Shown here: positions 42,619 to 51,041 of the stretch, piece by piece
Position numbering within the stretch: the stretch's first letter is position 1
Layout of the letters: each line of letters begins with the position of its first letter
Notes under the pieces: model-generated
Told to the model about the DNA's origin: nothing
What the model saw: the letters and a program-made list of their open reading frames with translations, nothing else
Databases searched by the model: none
Assembly (NCBI GenBank): GCA_965222215.1
Contig: OZ244931.1
Coordinates: forward strand, 248,001 to 312,000
Origin: JABJAG01 sp965222215
GTDB taxonomy: Bacteria; Pseudomonadota; Alphaproteobacteria; UBA6615
Direction of reading: 5' to 3'
Length of the DNA: 64,000 nt
Position numbers and translations under genes: made by a program

Positions 42619-43293
42619 CTACTCCGGCGTGATGTAATACCGCCCCCGCAAAAACCGTGACAGCGGCACCGGTCTTTCCGGGTCGGGCTTCGGGGGGTCG
42701 GCGACCCAGCGTTCGAATTCGGCGAGTGCGATTCTCGTGATCCCGGCGATGTCCAGGTCGCGGGCAGCGTCCATCGGGAAGAACGCGGCGTCGAGGAGTT
42801 CGCCGTCGCCTTCGGTGATCTCGCCCATGGCATCGTCGGCCTCGGCCACCAGAAACCGCGCGTCGAAGCGGCGCGGGCGGCCGGGCGGGGTGATCGCCCG
42901 GAAGAAATAGTCGAGCCGTCCGAGCTCCGGGCGAAATCCGCCGGGCGCGTCGTCGTCGGCCTCGCCCAGCAGCAGGCCGGTTTCCTCGAAGACCTCGCGC
43001 ACCGCCGCGGCGGCGATGGCGCGGGCGCGGGTCGGGTTGGCGGCGCGCTCCAGGCGGGCCTGCACGTCCCGGCGAAGATTGCTCTCGGGCTTCAGCGCGC
43101 TGTCGGCCCGGTCCACCCGGCCGCCGGGAAACACCCAGGCGTGGGGCATGAACACATGGTTCTTGTGGCGGCGGCCCATCAGCACCTCGACCGTGCCGCC
43201 GCGCCGCTTGCGCCACAGCACCATCGTCGCCGCGTCGACGGGGCGCAGCGCGCGGTGTTCTTTCTTCTTCAGGCTCGGGTCGCTCTCGGCCAC
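42619..43293 (-). CDS. NUDIX hydrolase
   Basis: A 224-residue NUDIX protein, likely a nucleoside-diphosphate derivative or CoA pyrophosphohydrolase. The box reads GGRVDRAD... with an insertion, then AAAVREVFEETGLLLGE carrying the catalytic REVxEExG. The long, acidic C-terminal half (FDARFLVAEADDAMGE; DAAFFPMDAARDL) fits the RNU/NUDT19-like subgroup. The start is GTG at 43291-43293 with AGGAA 5 bases upstream; it begins 8 bases after the NIPSNAP gene's stop, so both form an operon. Confidence 0.88.
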   Translation of the reverse strand: MAESDPSLKKKEHRALRPVDAATMVLWRKRRGGTVEVLMGRRHKNHVFMPHAWVFPGGRVDRADSALKPESNLRRDVQARLERAANPTRARAIAAAAVREVFEETGLLLGEADDDAPGGFRPELGRLDYFFRAITPPGRPRRFDARFLVAEADDAMGEITEGDGELLDAAFFPMDAARDLDIAGITRIALAEFERWVADPPKPDPERPVPLSRFLRGRYYITPE

Positions 43294-43301
43294 GCGTGTT
43301 C

Positions 43302-43955
43302 CTATTTCAGAGGCGAGAACGCGGTCGGCACCAGATACCGGTTCTTCTGGTCGACGACCCGGTGGCCATTCGCGGCCTGGTAGATTTTCCAGGCCGGGTC
43401 GGCCACGGCGGCCGCCTGGCGCTCCTCGCGCTGGCCCTGGCTGTCCCAGTACCAGAGGTGCACGACCTGGTTGATGGTGCCGGTGATCGAGGAGAAATAA
43501 CCCAGGAGCTGCCAGCCGGCCCGCTCGATGACCGGCTTGGCGAGCGCCTTGGTCACCTCGACATAGTTCGGCACTTCGGCGTAGCGGATCGTGTAGGTGC
43601 GCTCGTCGACGAAGCCCTGTTCGCTGCCGTTGCCCATGAAGGCGAAGGGTTCCACCACGTCCGTCGCGGCGAGCAGGCGGTTTTCCTGCTCGACGATCCG
43701 CTCGACGTTGGCCTTGCGGTACGCGGTCCAGTCCTTGTCGTCGTAGAGCGAGGCCCGTACTTCCTGGCGAACCTTGGCGCTGTCCCACTTCCAGTAGTGG
43801 ACGACCTTGTTCAGCCCGCCGGTCTCAACGGTGAAATAGCCGGCGAGGTCGAATCCGTGCTTCTGCTGCAGCGGGTAGCCTTCTTCCTCGACGCTCTTCA
43901 GGTAGGCGGGCAATTGCCCGGGCTTTACGGTGTATGTGCGTGCGTCGACGATCAT
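43302..43955 (-). CDS. NIPSNAP-family protein (two ferredoxin-like domains)
   Basis: A 217-residue protein with two repeats of the NIPSNAP domain: VDARTYTVKPGQLPAYLKSVEEEGYPLQQKHG and VDERTYTIRYAEVPNYVEVTKALAKPVIERAG. Each repeat continues to an HYWKWDS or HLWYWDS strand. The start at 43953-43955 is chosen because a strong GGGGGAGAG sits upstream; the longer frame adds a non-homologous leader. The family is of uncertain biochemical role. It precedes the NUDIX gene and is divergent from the SMP-30 gene by 99 bases. Confidence 0.88.
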   Translation of the reverse strand: MIVDARTYTVKPGQLPAYLKSVEEEGYPLQQKHGFDLAGYFTVETGGLNKVVHYWKWDSAKVRQEVRASLYDDKDWTAYRKANVERIVEQENRLLAATDVVEPFAFMGNGSEQGFVDERTYTIRYAEVPNYVEVTKALAKPVIERAGWQLLGYFSSITGTINQVVHLWYWDSQGQREERQAAAVADPAWKIYQAANGHRVVDQKNRYLVPTAFSPLK

Positions 43956-44054
43956 GGCCTGACTCTCCCCCTCGGATATTGCGTTGCGGACGGTGCCGCC
44001 CGCGTGGGTGTATCGTGACACGGCGAACGGTCAACGAAAAGTCAGGCGGGTGAC

Positions 44055-44963
44055 ATGGTTGAGGCACGTATCCGGCATGTGGTCGAGACGGGGGCGATAC
44101 TCGGTGAAAGCCCCGTGTGGTCGCCGGACGACGCGGTGCTGTGGTGGGTCGACATCAAGGCGCCCGCGCTCCACCGCTACAACCCGGCGGCCGATACCGA
44201 CGAGTCCTGGCCGCTGCCGCAGGAGACGGGCTCGATTGCGTTGCGGAAGGGCGGCGGGCTGGTGGCCGCGCTGCGGGACGGGTTCGCGCGTGTCGATGTC
44301 GAGACCGGCCGGCTGGACTGGATCGGCAACCCCGAGCCGGATCTGCCCGACAACCGCCTGAATGACGGCCGCACGGATCGCCAGGGTCGTTTCTGGGCGG
44401 GGTCGATGCACGACCCCGAGGGCCCGCCGCAGACCTATTTCGAGCGGGAACCGGTCGGCGCGTTCTACCGGCTCGATCCGGACGGGAGCATCCACCGGAT
44501 GATCGACGGCGTTCTGGTGTCGAACGGCCTGTGCTGGTCGCCGGACGGCAAGACGATGTACGCGGCGGATTCGCCGACGCGGACGATCCGCGCCTGGGAC
44601 TACGACCCGGCGACCGGAGACATCGCCGGCGAAAGGGTGTTCGCGACCATCCCGGAAGAACCCGGCCGGGGCACGCCGGATGGCGCCATCGTCGACGCCG
44701 ACGGCGGGCTGTGGACCGCCGAGTTCCGCGGCGGGCGGGTCACGCGCTTCACGCCGGACGGCAGGGAAGACCGCTCGGTGGCGCTGCCGGTCAGCCGCCC
44801 CACCTGCCCGATGTTCGGAGGGCCGGACTTGAAGACGCTCTACGTCACCTCCGCGAAGATCATGCTGAGCCCGGAGGAACTGGCGGCCGAGCCGCTCGCG
44901 GGGGCGCTGTTCGCGCTGGATGTCGGCGTCGCGGGGCCGCCGGAGACGCCGTTCCCGGGTTAA
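44055..44963 (+). CDS. SMP-30/gluconolactonase-family protein
   Basis: A 302-residue six-bladed propeller of the SMP-30/gluconolaconase/regucalcin family, calcium- or zinc-dependent lactonases. Metal ligands are Glu18 (LGESPVWSP), Asn in LPDNRLNDGRTD and VLVSNGLCWSPDGKTMY, and Asp in AADSPTRTI. It probably hydrolyses a sugar lactone, but no sugar-catabolic genes are adjacent. Its TAA stop abuts a family A repeat. Confidence 0.9.
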   Translation: MVEARIRHVVETGAILGESPVWSPDDAVLWWVDIKAPALHRYNPAADTDESWPLPQETGSIALRKGGGLVAALRDGFARVDVETGRLDWIGNPEPDLPDNRLNDGRTDRQGRFWAGSMHDPEGPPQTYFEREPVGAFYRLDPDGSIHRMIDGVLVSNGLCWSPDGKTMYAADSPTRTIRAWDYDPATGDIAGERVFATIPEEPGRGTPDGAIVDADGGLWTAEFRGGRVTRFTPDGREDRSVALPVSRPTCPMFGGPDLKTLYVTSAKIMLSPEELAAEPLAGALFALDVGVAGPPETPFPG

Positions 44964-45044
44964 CGTCATTGCGAGGAGCAGCGCGACGACGCAATCCAGA
45001 GCCGACAGGCCCGCTCTGGATTGCTTCGCTTCGCTCGCAATGAC
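44964..45044. repeat. Palindromic intergenic repeat, family A, copy 4
   Basis: It starts on the base after the SMP-30 stop codon. The arms are CGTCATTGCGAGGAGCAGCG and CGCTTCGCTCGCAATGAC around ATCCAGAGC/GCTCTGGAT. Confidence 0.9.
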
Positions 45045-45168
45045 AGCAGAATTTTTGTTCGCCGACTAATCCAGGTTAATCCGCCGGCAAGAAATTGCCT
45101 TAATCGGGCCGCGCCACCGCCCCCTTGCCACGCCACCTTGCTCTCAGCCCTGTCAGGGAGGAGAGACG

Positions 45169-45576
45169 ATGCGCGGACTGACTGCAGTAGCCCTTTTGAT
45201 CGGCGGAATGCCCATCGCGACCTTTGTCGCGACGCTCGCGCTGACAGACGGTGCGCCGCTGCAGTCGCCATTCCGTGCGGCGTCTGCAGGGTCAGGGATG
45301 CCGGCCGCGGTGCACGTAACGCCGGATACAGAGCCCGGGCAATCGGCGCGAGACGCGCTCGCCGGCATCCCAACCTGGATTTCGCAGCCGGCGGTGGATG
45401 CGCCGGTGCCCGACTGGCGCCCGCCGGAAGCCCACAGGCTGGTCCGCCACCGGACCGATGCGGCATGGGACCGACTGGATCGCCTCGCGGCGGACGGAAA
45501 CCGCGATGCACTGGTGTTTCGCACCCTGATGCAGTCCGCGGACTTTGCGCGGCCGGCGCGACCGCTCACCCCTTGA
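45169..45576 (+). CDS. Hypothetical exported protein
   Basis: A 135-residue protein with an N-terminal hydrophobic signal or anchor (LTAVALLIGGMPIATFVATLALT) and a short Ala/Pro-rich mature part without recognised motifs. GGAGGAGAG is well placed before the ATG, which supports its reality. It is followed by hsp20, whose candidate heat-shock promoter overlaps its stop codon. Function unknown. Confidence 0.6.
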   Translation: MRGLTAVALLIGGMPIATFVATLALTDGAPLQSPFRAASAGSGMPAAVHVTPDTEPGQSARDALAGIPTWISQPAVDAPVPDWRPPEAHRLVRHRTDAAWDRLDRLAADGNRDALVFRTLMQSADFARPARPLTP

Positions 45577-45601
45577 AAAACGACGTTTTCGAACCCAGAT
45601 T
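45572..45601 (+). promoter_or_regulatory. Candidate sigma-32 (RpoH) heat-shock promoter for hsp20
   Basis: CACCCCTTGAA (core CTTGAA at 45572-45577) and CCCAGATT (45594-45601), with 16 bases between, resemble the sigma-32 consensus CCCTTGAA/CCCCATTT. The -35 part overlaps the stop codon of the preceding gene. The start would fall near 45607, leaving an untranslated leader of about 130 bases. Confidence 0.55.
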
Positions 45602-45607
45602 CCTTCT

Positions 45608-45740
45608 ATCGCCGGGGGCTCACATGAGGCCCGGCGACGGGATCTTCGGGCGCCTTGATCGGGCCCGGCAGGACCGTACAGGTACGCAAGCCGTGATTCC
45701 TGTGCGGCCCGGAACTCGCTCAAACCAGAGGAGTGACGGC
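45608..45740 (+). promoter_or_regulatory. ROSE-like RNA thermometer in the hsp20 leader
   Basis: The 3' hairpin pairs ACTCGCT (45714-45720) with AGGAGT (45729-45734), which contains the ribosome site, leaving G45718 bulged over an 8-base loop. The UCGCU sequence is the U(U/C)GCU hallmark of ROSE elements that mask the Shine-Dalgarno of small heat-shock genes in alphaproteobacteria. Upstream, CGCCGGG (45610-45616) and CCCGGCG (45630-45636) form a strong first hairpin. Folding was done by eye. Confidence 0.65.
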
Positions 45741-46199
45741 ATGAATCGCTTGTCTCCACTTAGAAATCCGCTGCTGCTCGGATTCGACGAATTCGAACGC
45801 ACGCTGGAGCGCATCACCAAGGCGTCCAACGACGGCTATCCGCCCTATAACATCGAGCGCACGGGCGAGACGCGCCTGCGCATCACGCTCGCCGTGGCCG
45901 GGTTCGACCGCGACGACCTCGACATCCAGCTCGAGGATAACCAGCTTACCGTGAGCGGCCGTCAGGCCGACAACGACGACCGTGAATACCTGCATCGCGG
46001 AATCGCGACGCGCATGTTCAAACGCAGCTTTGTCCTGGCCGACGGGGTGGAGGTGACCTCCGCGTCCCTCGACAACGGCCTGCTCAATATCGATATCGCC
46101 CTGCCGCAGCCCGAGCGCAACGTGCGCAGGATCGAGATCGGCGGCGATGCCACGGACGGCCCCGAGCTTGAAGTGGAAACATCAGGAGGTGCGTCATGA
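45741..46199 (+). CDS. Small heat-shock protein, Hsp20/IbpA family
   Basis: A 152-residue cytoplasmic holdase chaperone. The alpha-crystallin domain runs from YNIERTGETRLRITLAVAGFDRDDLDI to the RMFKRSFVLADGVEVTSASLDNGLLNIDI strand pair, with the GLLNIDIALP motif near residue 125. N-terminal NPLLLGFDEFERTLERI is typical of class A alphaproteobacterial Hsp20. AGAGGAG precedes the ATG inside a thermometer-like hairpin. It overlaps DUF1150 by 4 bases. Confidence 0.93.
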   Translation: MNRLSPLRNPLLLGFDEFERTLERITKASNDGYPPYNIERTGETRLRITLAVAGFDRDDLDIQLEDNQLTVSGRQADNDDREYLHRGIATRMFKRSFVLADGVEVTSASLDNGLLNIDIALPQPERNVRRIEIGGDATDGPELEVETSGGAS

Positions 46200-46420
46200 A
46201 TCGCGAAACCGAAGCCCGAATCGTGCCGGGGCTTTCTCCCGAACAGTTCGCCGCGCTGGGAATGGACGAGGTTGCCTATGTCCGACCCGCCGTGGTGGAG
46301 GGCAAGAAGGTCTATGCGATCCACAGCGCCGACGGCAACGCCATCGGCATGATGGCGGAGCGCGACGTCGCCTTCGCGGCCGTCAAACAGCACGACATGG
46401 AACCCGTCAGCGTCCACTGA
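46196..46420 (+). CDS. DUF1150 family protein
   Basis: A 74-residue protein conserved next to hsp20 in many alphaproteobacteria. LSPEQFAALGMDEVAYVRP and VYAIHSADGNAIGMMAERDVAFAAV match the family. Translationally coupled to hsp20 (ATGA), so it should be heat-induced too. No biochemical role is known to me. Confidence 0.9.
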   Translation: MNRETEARIVPGLSPEQFAALGMDEVAYVRPAVVEGKKVYAIHSADGNAIGMMAERDVAFAAVKQHDMEPVSVH

Positions 46421-46441
46421 TCCGGACGATCCAGACAGCCT

Positions 46442-46529
46442 CGTCATTGCGAGGCCATCGGCCGAAGCAATCCAGATCGGGCATGTCCGCGCCACTGGAT
46501 TGCGTCGTCGCTACGCTCCTCGCAGTGAC
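46442..46529. repeat. Palindromic intergenic repeat, family A, copy 5
   Basis: The arms CGTCATTGCGAG and CTCGCAGTGAC (one mismatch) enclose GAAGCAATCCAG and CACTGGATTGCG. It lies between the convergent DUF1150 and ptsN genes and may act as a bidirectional terminator. Confidence 0.88.
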
Positions 46530-46565
46530 AGGTTTGCAGCTATTCTGAGAAGTGAGGTTGGAGCG

Positions 46566-47048
46566 TCAGCTCGCGGCCCGATAGAAGTCGCCCGTCGAGT
46601 TACCGGCTTCCATGAGCAGCGCGTAGATCGCCTCGGCATTGTCCGAGCCGCGCAGCTTCTCGCAGAAACTGCGGTCGCGCAGGATGCGCGAGATGCGCGC
46701 GAGCGCTTTCAGGTGGTCCGCGCCGGCACCTTCGGGCGCGAGCAGCAGGAACACAAGGTCCACGGGCTGGTCGTCGATCGCATCGAAATCGACCGGTTTT
46801 TCGAGCCGCGCGAACATGCCCTGAAGTTTGTCGATCTGGGGCAGCTTGCCGTGCGGGATCGCGAGGCCGGAGCCCACGCCGGTCGAGCCCAGGCGTTCGC
46901 GTTCGAGAAGGATGTCGAACACCTGGCGGGATTCGAGGCCGAATACCTTTGCCGCCGACTTCGACAGCTCCTGCAGCAGGTGCTTCTTGCTGGTCGCGTT
47001 CAGGCTGGCGATCACCGCCTCGCGCTGGAGTAACTGTTCGATATCCAT
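46566..47048 (-). CDS. ptsN: PTS IIA-like nitrogen regulatory protein
   Basis: A 160-residue EIIA-Ntr protein. His66 in GLAIPHGKL is the phosphorylation site; VDLVFLLLAPEGAGADHLKALARISRILRD is the conserved core. It receives phosphate from NPr/PtsP and regulates potassium, nitrogen and stress responses. The start is ATG at 47046-47048; the longer frame runs into hpf. It lies 7 bases after hpf, in the conserved rpoN-hpf-ptsN order. Confidence 0.94.
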   Translation of the reverse strand: MDIEQLLQREAVIASLNATSKKHLLQELSKSAAKVFGLESRQVFDILLERERLGSTGVGSGLAIPHGKLPQIDKLQGMFARLEKPVDFDAIDDQPVDLVFLLLAPEGAGADHLKALARISRILRDRSFCEKLRGSDNAEAIYALLMEAGNSTGDFYRAAS

Positions 47049-47055
47049 CGGGTCG

Positions 47056-47667
47056 TCAGGCCTCGCCCGAAGGCGTGTCGATCCATCCGATATTGCCGTC
47101 GTCGCGGCGATAGACGACACCGAGGCCGCCATGCTGCGAATTGCGGAAAACAAAGGCCGGCGCGTCGGCGAGGTCCATACGCATCACAGCTTCCGAGACG
47201 CTCAGGTTTTCGATGACTGTCTGGTTCTCTGCGATAATGATCGGGTTGTCTTCGGCCGGGACAGCTTCGCTTTCTTCTTCGGCCTGCGGCGCAATGACGT
47301 ATTCGGGTGTGCTGGCGGCGGCGGCGGCGGAATCGCGATCCTTGTGATGGTCGCGCAGCCGGCGCTTGTTGCGGCGAAGCCGCTTTGCAAGGTGGGCCAG
47401 CGCCACGTCGAAGGCGGCATAGGCCTCGTCGGCTTCTTCCTGGGCACGGACGTGGATGCCGCGGCCCACATGCATCGCGATGGAGGCTCGGATGCGGTAG
47501 CTCTCGCGCGAGAGCACCACGTTCGCCTCGATAGCGTCCGCGAAGTACTTCTCCGTTGTCGCCTCGATCGCATCCTCGATGTGGCCGCGTAGCGCGTCGC
47601 CGACGTCAATCTGCTGGCCTGTTACGTTGATTAGCAAGGTTTCACGAGGTCCGTTGAAAGAATTCAC
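47056..47667 (-). CDS. hpf: Long-form ribosome hibernation promoting factor
   Basis: A 203-residue protein with the N-terminal S30AE domain (INVTGQQIDVGDALRGHIEDAIEA) and the C-terminal dimerisation domain (VSEAVMRMDLADAPAFVFRNSQHGGLGVVYRRDDGNIGWI), separated by an acidic linker. The long form makes 100S ribosome dimers in stationary phase. GTG at 47665-47667 was taken as start; the ribosome site is weak, and an internal start near residue 10 would be closer to relatives. The 240-base gap to rpoN (47668-47907) contains no gene I can see and may hold an hpf promoter. Confidence 0.92.
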   Translation of the reverse strand: MNSFNGPRETLLINVTGQQIDVGDALRGHIEDAIEATTEKYFADAIEANVVLSRESYRIRASIAMHVGRGIHVRAQEEADEAYAAFDVALAHLAKRLRRNKRRLRDHHKDRDSAAAAASTPEYVIAPQAEEESEAVPAEDNPIIIAENQTVIENLSVSEAVMRMDLADAPAFVFRNSQHGGLGVVYRRDDGNIGWIDTPSGEA

Positions 47668-47907
47668 GATTCCGGACGGTTTGCCCGACCGGTTTTATGT
47701 CTCTACGTGCTGCTTCTTGCGCCCTGCTTTCAGGGCCATTCTACCTGTCATACGGGCCGGTTGTCGGCTTTTTATCAGTGGCAGGTCTGTTGTGCGGCGC
47801 GGAACTTAGTCAGGGGTTCCTGACCTGTCAATACCGGCTGTGTAAGCCTAACACATAAGCAGGACAAGCGTGATTTCAATCGGTTTCGCGGTGCCGGTGA
47901 GCGTGGG

Positions 47908-49386
47908 TCACGCCATTGCGCGTTTCATGCGCCGCCGCTCAACCGAGGACGGTATTTTCAATGAATCCCGGTACTTGGCGACGGTCCGGCGGGCGATATC
48001 CACCCCGTCGTCGCGGAGGATCTTCACGATCTTGTCGTCGGACAGGATCGATTTGGGGGATTCGTTGTCGATCAGCAGCTTGATCTTGTGGCGCACGGAT
48101 TCGGCGGAGTGGGCGTCTTCGCCGTCGGTGCTGTTGATGGCGGTCGTGAAGAAATACTTCAGCTCGAACAGGCCGCGTGGCGTGGCCATGTACTTGTTGG
48201 TCGTCACCCGGCTGATCGTGCTCTCGTGCATCTTCACCGCCTCGGCGACATCCGCCAGCACGAGCGGTTTCAGGTGGCTCACGCCATGGCGGAAAAACGC
48301 GTCCTGGCGGCGCACGATTTCCGTGGAGACTTTCAGGATCGTCCGGGCCCGCTGATCCAGCGCGCGGACCAGCCAGTTGGCGGAGTGGAATTTCTCCTGC
48401 ACGAACGCCCTGTCTTCTTTGCCGTTGGTGTGCTCCGAAATCTCGGCGTAGTAGGCCCGGTTCACCAGCACCCTCGGCAGGGTGTCGTTGTTGAGTTCGA
48501 TTTCCCAGCCGCCGCCCTGCTTGGGCCGCATGGTCACATCGGCGCTTACATACTCGACCGCGCCGTCGTCGAAGCTGGAGCCCGGTTTGGGATCCAGCGT
48601 TCGCAGTTCGCTGAGCATGTCGGTGAGGTCTTCCTCGTCCACCCCGCAGGCGCGCCGAAGGCCGGCCATGTCGTGTTTGGCGAGAAGTTCGAGATTTTCC
48701 AGCAGCGCCTGCATGGCCGGGTCCAGCCGGTCGCGCTCGGCGAGCTGCAGGGAGAAGCATTCGATCAGGTCGCGCGCGAAAACCCCGGTGGGCTCGAAGG
48801 CCTGCAGGATATCGAGGACCTGCGCGACCTGATCGAGGTCGCAGCCGAGCTGCTCGCAGAGCTCCTCGATACTGGCGACGAGGTAACCGCGATCGTCGAT
48901 CGAATCGATCAGCGCCCGTCCGATCAGCCGCGCGGTCGGGTCCGAGATGGAGAGATCGAGTTGCTCGGTCAGGTGCTCGCGCAGCGTGACTTCACTGGCC
49001 TGAGTCTGTTCGATGCCCGGCAGGTTGTCGCTGTCGCCGCGTGGGGACACGGGGCCGGTGCCGGTCCCGCGGAACGGGTCGTCCTGGTAGACATTCTCGT
49101 AATTGCTGTCGAGCGGGGCGTCCTGGGTGGAAATCTCCTCGTTGCTCGACAGGCTGGCAGCGTCTCCGGTTTCCTCGGCAGGCGCCGGTTCGGCAGGCGC
49201 GTCGTCACCGCCATCGGACATAATGGTGTCTTCCCGCTCAAGGAGCGGGTTTTCTTCCAGTTCCGTTTCAACGAAGGCAGCCAGTTCAAGATTGGACAGT
49301 TGCAGCAGCTTGATGGCCTGCTGCAACTGCGGCGTCATGACGGGTGCCTGCGTCTGGCGGAAGTCGAGACGCGCGGACAAAGCCAT
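47908..49386 (-). CDS. rpoN: RNA polymerase sigma-54 factor
   Basis: A 492-residue sigma-54. Region I is the Gln/Leu-rich N-terminus (QTQAPVMTPQLQQAIKLLQLSNLELAAFVETELEENPLL), then an acidic linker to about residue 120, the core-binding domain, an HTH (LADVAEAVKMHESTISRVTTNKYM) and the RpoN box ARRTVAKYR near the C-terminus. It directs transcription of enhancer-dependent genes. It lies 12 bases after lptB in the conserved block. Confidence 0.96.
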   Translation of the reverse strand: MALSARLDFRQTQAPVMTPQLQQAIKLLQLSNLELAAFVETELEENPLLEREDTIMSDGGDDAPAEPAPAEETGDAASLSSNEEISTQDAPLDSNYENVYQDDPFRGTGTGPVSPRGDSDNLPGIEQTQASEVTLREHLTEQLDLSISDPTARLIGRALIDSIDDRGYLVASIEELCEQLGCDLDQVAQVLDILQAFEPTGVFARDLIECFSLQLAERDRLDPAMQALLENLELLAKHDMAGLRRACGVDEEDLTDMLSELRTLDPKPGSSFDDGAVEYVSADVTMRPKQGGGWEIELNNDTLPRVLVNRAYYAEISEHTNGKEDRAFVQEKFHSANWLVRALDQRARTILKVSTEIVRRQDAFFRHGVSHLKPLVLADVAEAVKMHESTISRVTTNKYMATPRGLFELKYFFTTAINSTDGEDAHSAESVRHKIKLLIDNESPKSILSDDKIVKILRDDGVDIARRTVAKYRDSLKIPSSVERRRMKRAMA

Positions 49387-49398
49387 GGTTAACGTCTT

Positions 49399-50184
49399 CT
49401 ACAGACTGAATCTTTCGCCGAGGTAAACACGTCGTACATCCGAATGTGACACGATTTCGGACGGTGCCCCACTCATGAGCACCGAGCCTTCATGCAAGAT
49501 ATAGGCCCGGTCGACGATGTCGAGTGTTTCGCGCACGTTGTGATCGGTGATCAGGACCCCGATCCCGCGATCCTTGAGGTGGCTCACGAGGTCGCGGATG
49601 TCCGATACGGCGATCGGATCGATGCCGGCCAGCGGTTCGTCGAGCAGCATGAAGTGCGGCTGGCTGGCCAGTGCGCGGGCGATTTCCACCCGCCGCCGCT
49701 CACCGCCGGACAGCGCCAGCGAGGGTGTGCGTCGCAGGTGCGAGATCGAGAATTCAGCGAGAAGGTCTTCGAGCATGGCCTCGCGCCGGTCGCGCTCGGG
49801 CTCGATCACCTCGAGCACGGCACGGATGTTCTGCTCGACCGACAAGCCCCGGAAGATCGAGGCTTCCTGGGGCAGGTACCCGATGCCGAGGCGGGCGCGC
49901 CGGTACATTGGCAGTTCGGTGATGTCATGGCCGTCGAGTTCGATAGAGCCGGCGTCGGCCGTGAGCAGGCCGGTGATGATGTAGAAGCAGGTTGTCTTGC
50001 CCGCGCCGTTCGGCCCCAGCAGGCCCACCGCTTCGCCCTGACGCACCTGCAGGGACACGTCGCGGATCACCGGCCGCTTGCGGAAGCGCTTGCCCAGGTT
50101 GCGTGCGATCAGACCCGGATTGTCGGCGACGAGCCGCGGGGCGCCACCGTCCTGGTTCATGGGGTCAAATCGCGCGTCGGTCAT
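49399..50184 (-). CDS. lptB: LPS export ABC transporter ATP-binding protein
   Basis: A 261-residue ATPase powering lipopolysaccharide extraction by LptFG. Walker A is GPNGAGKTT, the Q-loop is LPQEASIF, the signature LSGGERRRVEIARAL, Walker B MLLDEPLAGIDP, and the switch His ITDHNVRETL. A 25-residue N-terminal extension is longer than in Escherichia. ATG overlaps the lptA stop by 4 bases. Confidence 0.96.
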   Translation of the reverse strand: MTDARFDPMNQDGGAPRLVADNPGLIARNLGKRFRKRPVIRDVSLQVRQGEAVGLLGPNGAGKTTCFYIITGLLTADAGSIELDGHDITELPMYRRARLGIGYLPQEASIFRGLSVEQNIRAVLEVIEPERDRREAMLEDLLAEFSISHLRRTPSLALSGGERRRVEIARALASQPHFMLLDEPLAGIDPIAVSDIRDLVSHLKDRGIGVLITDHNVRETLDIVDRAYILHEGSVLMSGAPSEIVSHSDVRRVYLGERFSL

Positions 50185-51041
50185 CTGGTTCCCTGGCTGC
50201 CCGGGGTACCGGGCGGGGGGGTGGAAGGCTGGCTCGTTCCGCCGGAACGCGCCTTGGGCAAAAACAGTCCGCGCACACGTTCTCCGGAGCGTGACGAGAG
50301 GATTCGGCTTTCACCCGTCGCCAAATTAACCTCTGCGCGGTCACCGTTCAATTGGGTGTCGCCGCGGGTTATGCGCACATTGCCGGTGACCGTGGCAACA
50401 CCGCGGCCCGGGTCGTAGTCACCCTTCTCCGCGCGCACGATGTCTGTCGGTGTCGACACGAGAACATTGCCGTCGGCCTGGATTTTTTTCATTTCCGTCT
50501 GGGCATTGGCCTCGGTGAAGTGCGCGGTCAGGACGTCGGCCCGTACCCGGCGGTCGCCGCGGATCGCCAGCGCGTCGCCGCGCGCGACGGCGATCTGGCG
50601 GTTCTCGTAATACTCCAGGCTGTCGCGCGCGATGATCGTGTCCTCGCGGGTGTCGAGGCGCACGGTATCGCCCGTCATCACCAGTGTGCCCTGGTCGATG
50701 TCGTAGACGGCGTTGTCGGATTGCGCGACCTCGGTCTCGGACACGATCCGCACATTGCCGTTCGCGTTGATCCGGTAGATCTCATTCTCGCCCGCGGCGT
50801 TCGGGCGGTAGTGCGCGATGAGCTGGTCGGCCTCGACGCGAACTCCGCCCTGGCTGGCCCGCGCGTTGCCGCGTGCAAGATAGAGCTGGTTCGCCCGCTG
50901 CCACTCGATCCCCTCGTCGGCCTCGATCTGGATCGGCCCGTCGCCGGTGCCTCCGAAGCCGAGCGATTGCGCAGCGGCGGACAACGGGGTGACGGCCAGC
51001 AGGAAGCCGGTCAGCAGAAGGCTGGCAAGCGCGCGGGTCAT
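50181..51041 (-). CDS. lptA: LPS transport periplasmic protein LptA
   Basis: A 286-residue periplasmic protein with signal peptide (residues 1-24, AAA-QS). The OstA/LptA beta-jellyroll repeats are seen as PIQIEADEGIEWQRANQLYLARGNARASQGGVRVEADQLIAHY and later GNVRITRGDTQLNGDRAEVNLATGESRIL. It bridges LptC and LptD. A Pro/Gly/Ser-rich tail follows residue 255. It overlaps both neighbours by 4 bases. Confidence 0.93.
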   Translation of the reverse strand: MTRALASLLLTGFLLAVTPLSAAAQSLGFGGTGDGPIQIEADEGIEWQRANQLYLARGNARASQGGVRVEADQLIAHYRPNAAGENEIYRINANGNVRIVSETEVAQSDNAVYDIDQGTLVMTGDTVRLDTREDTIIARDSLEYYENRQIAVARGDALAIRGDRRVRADVLTAHFTEANAQTEMKKIQADGNVLVSTPTDIVRAEKGDYDPGRGVATVTGNVRITRGDTQLNGDRAEVNLATGESRILSSRSGERVRGLFLPKARSGGTSQPSTPPPGTPGSQGTR

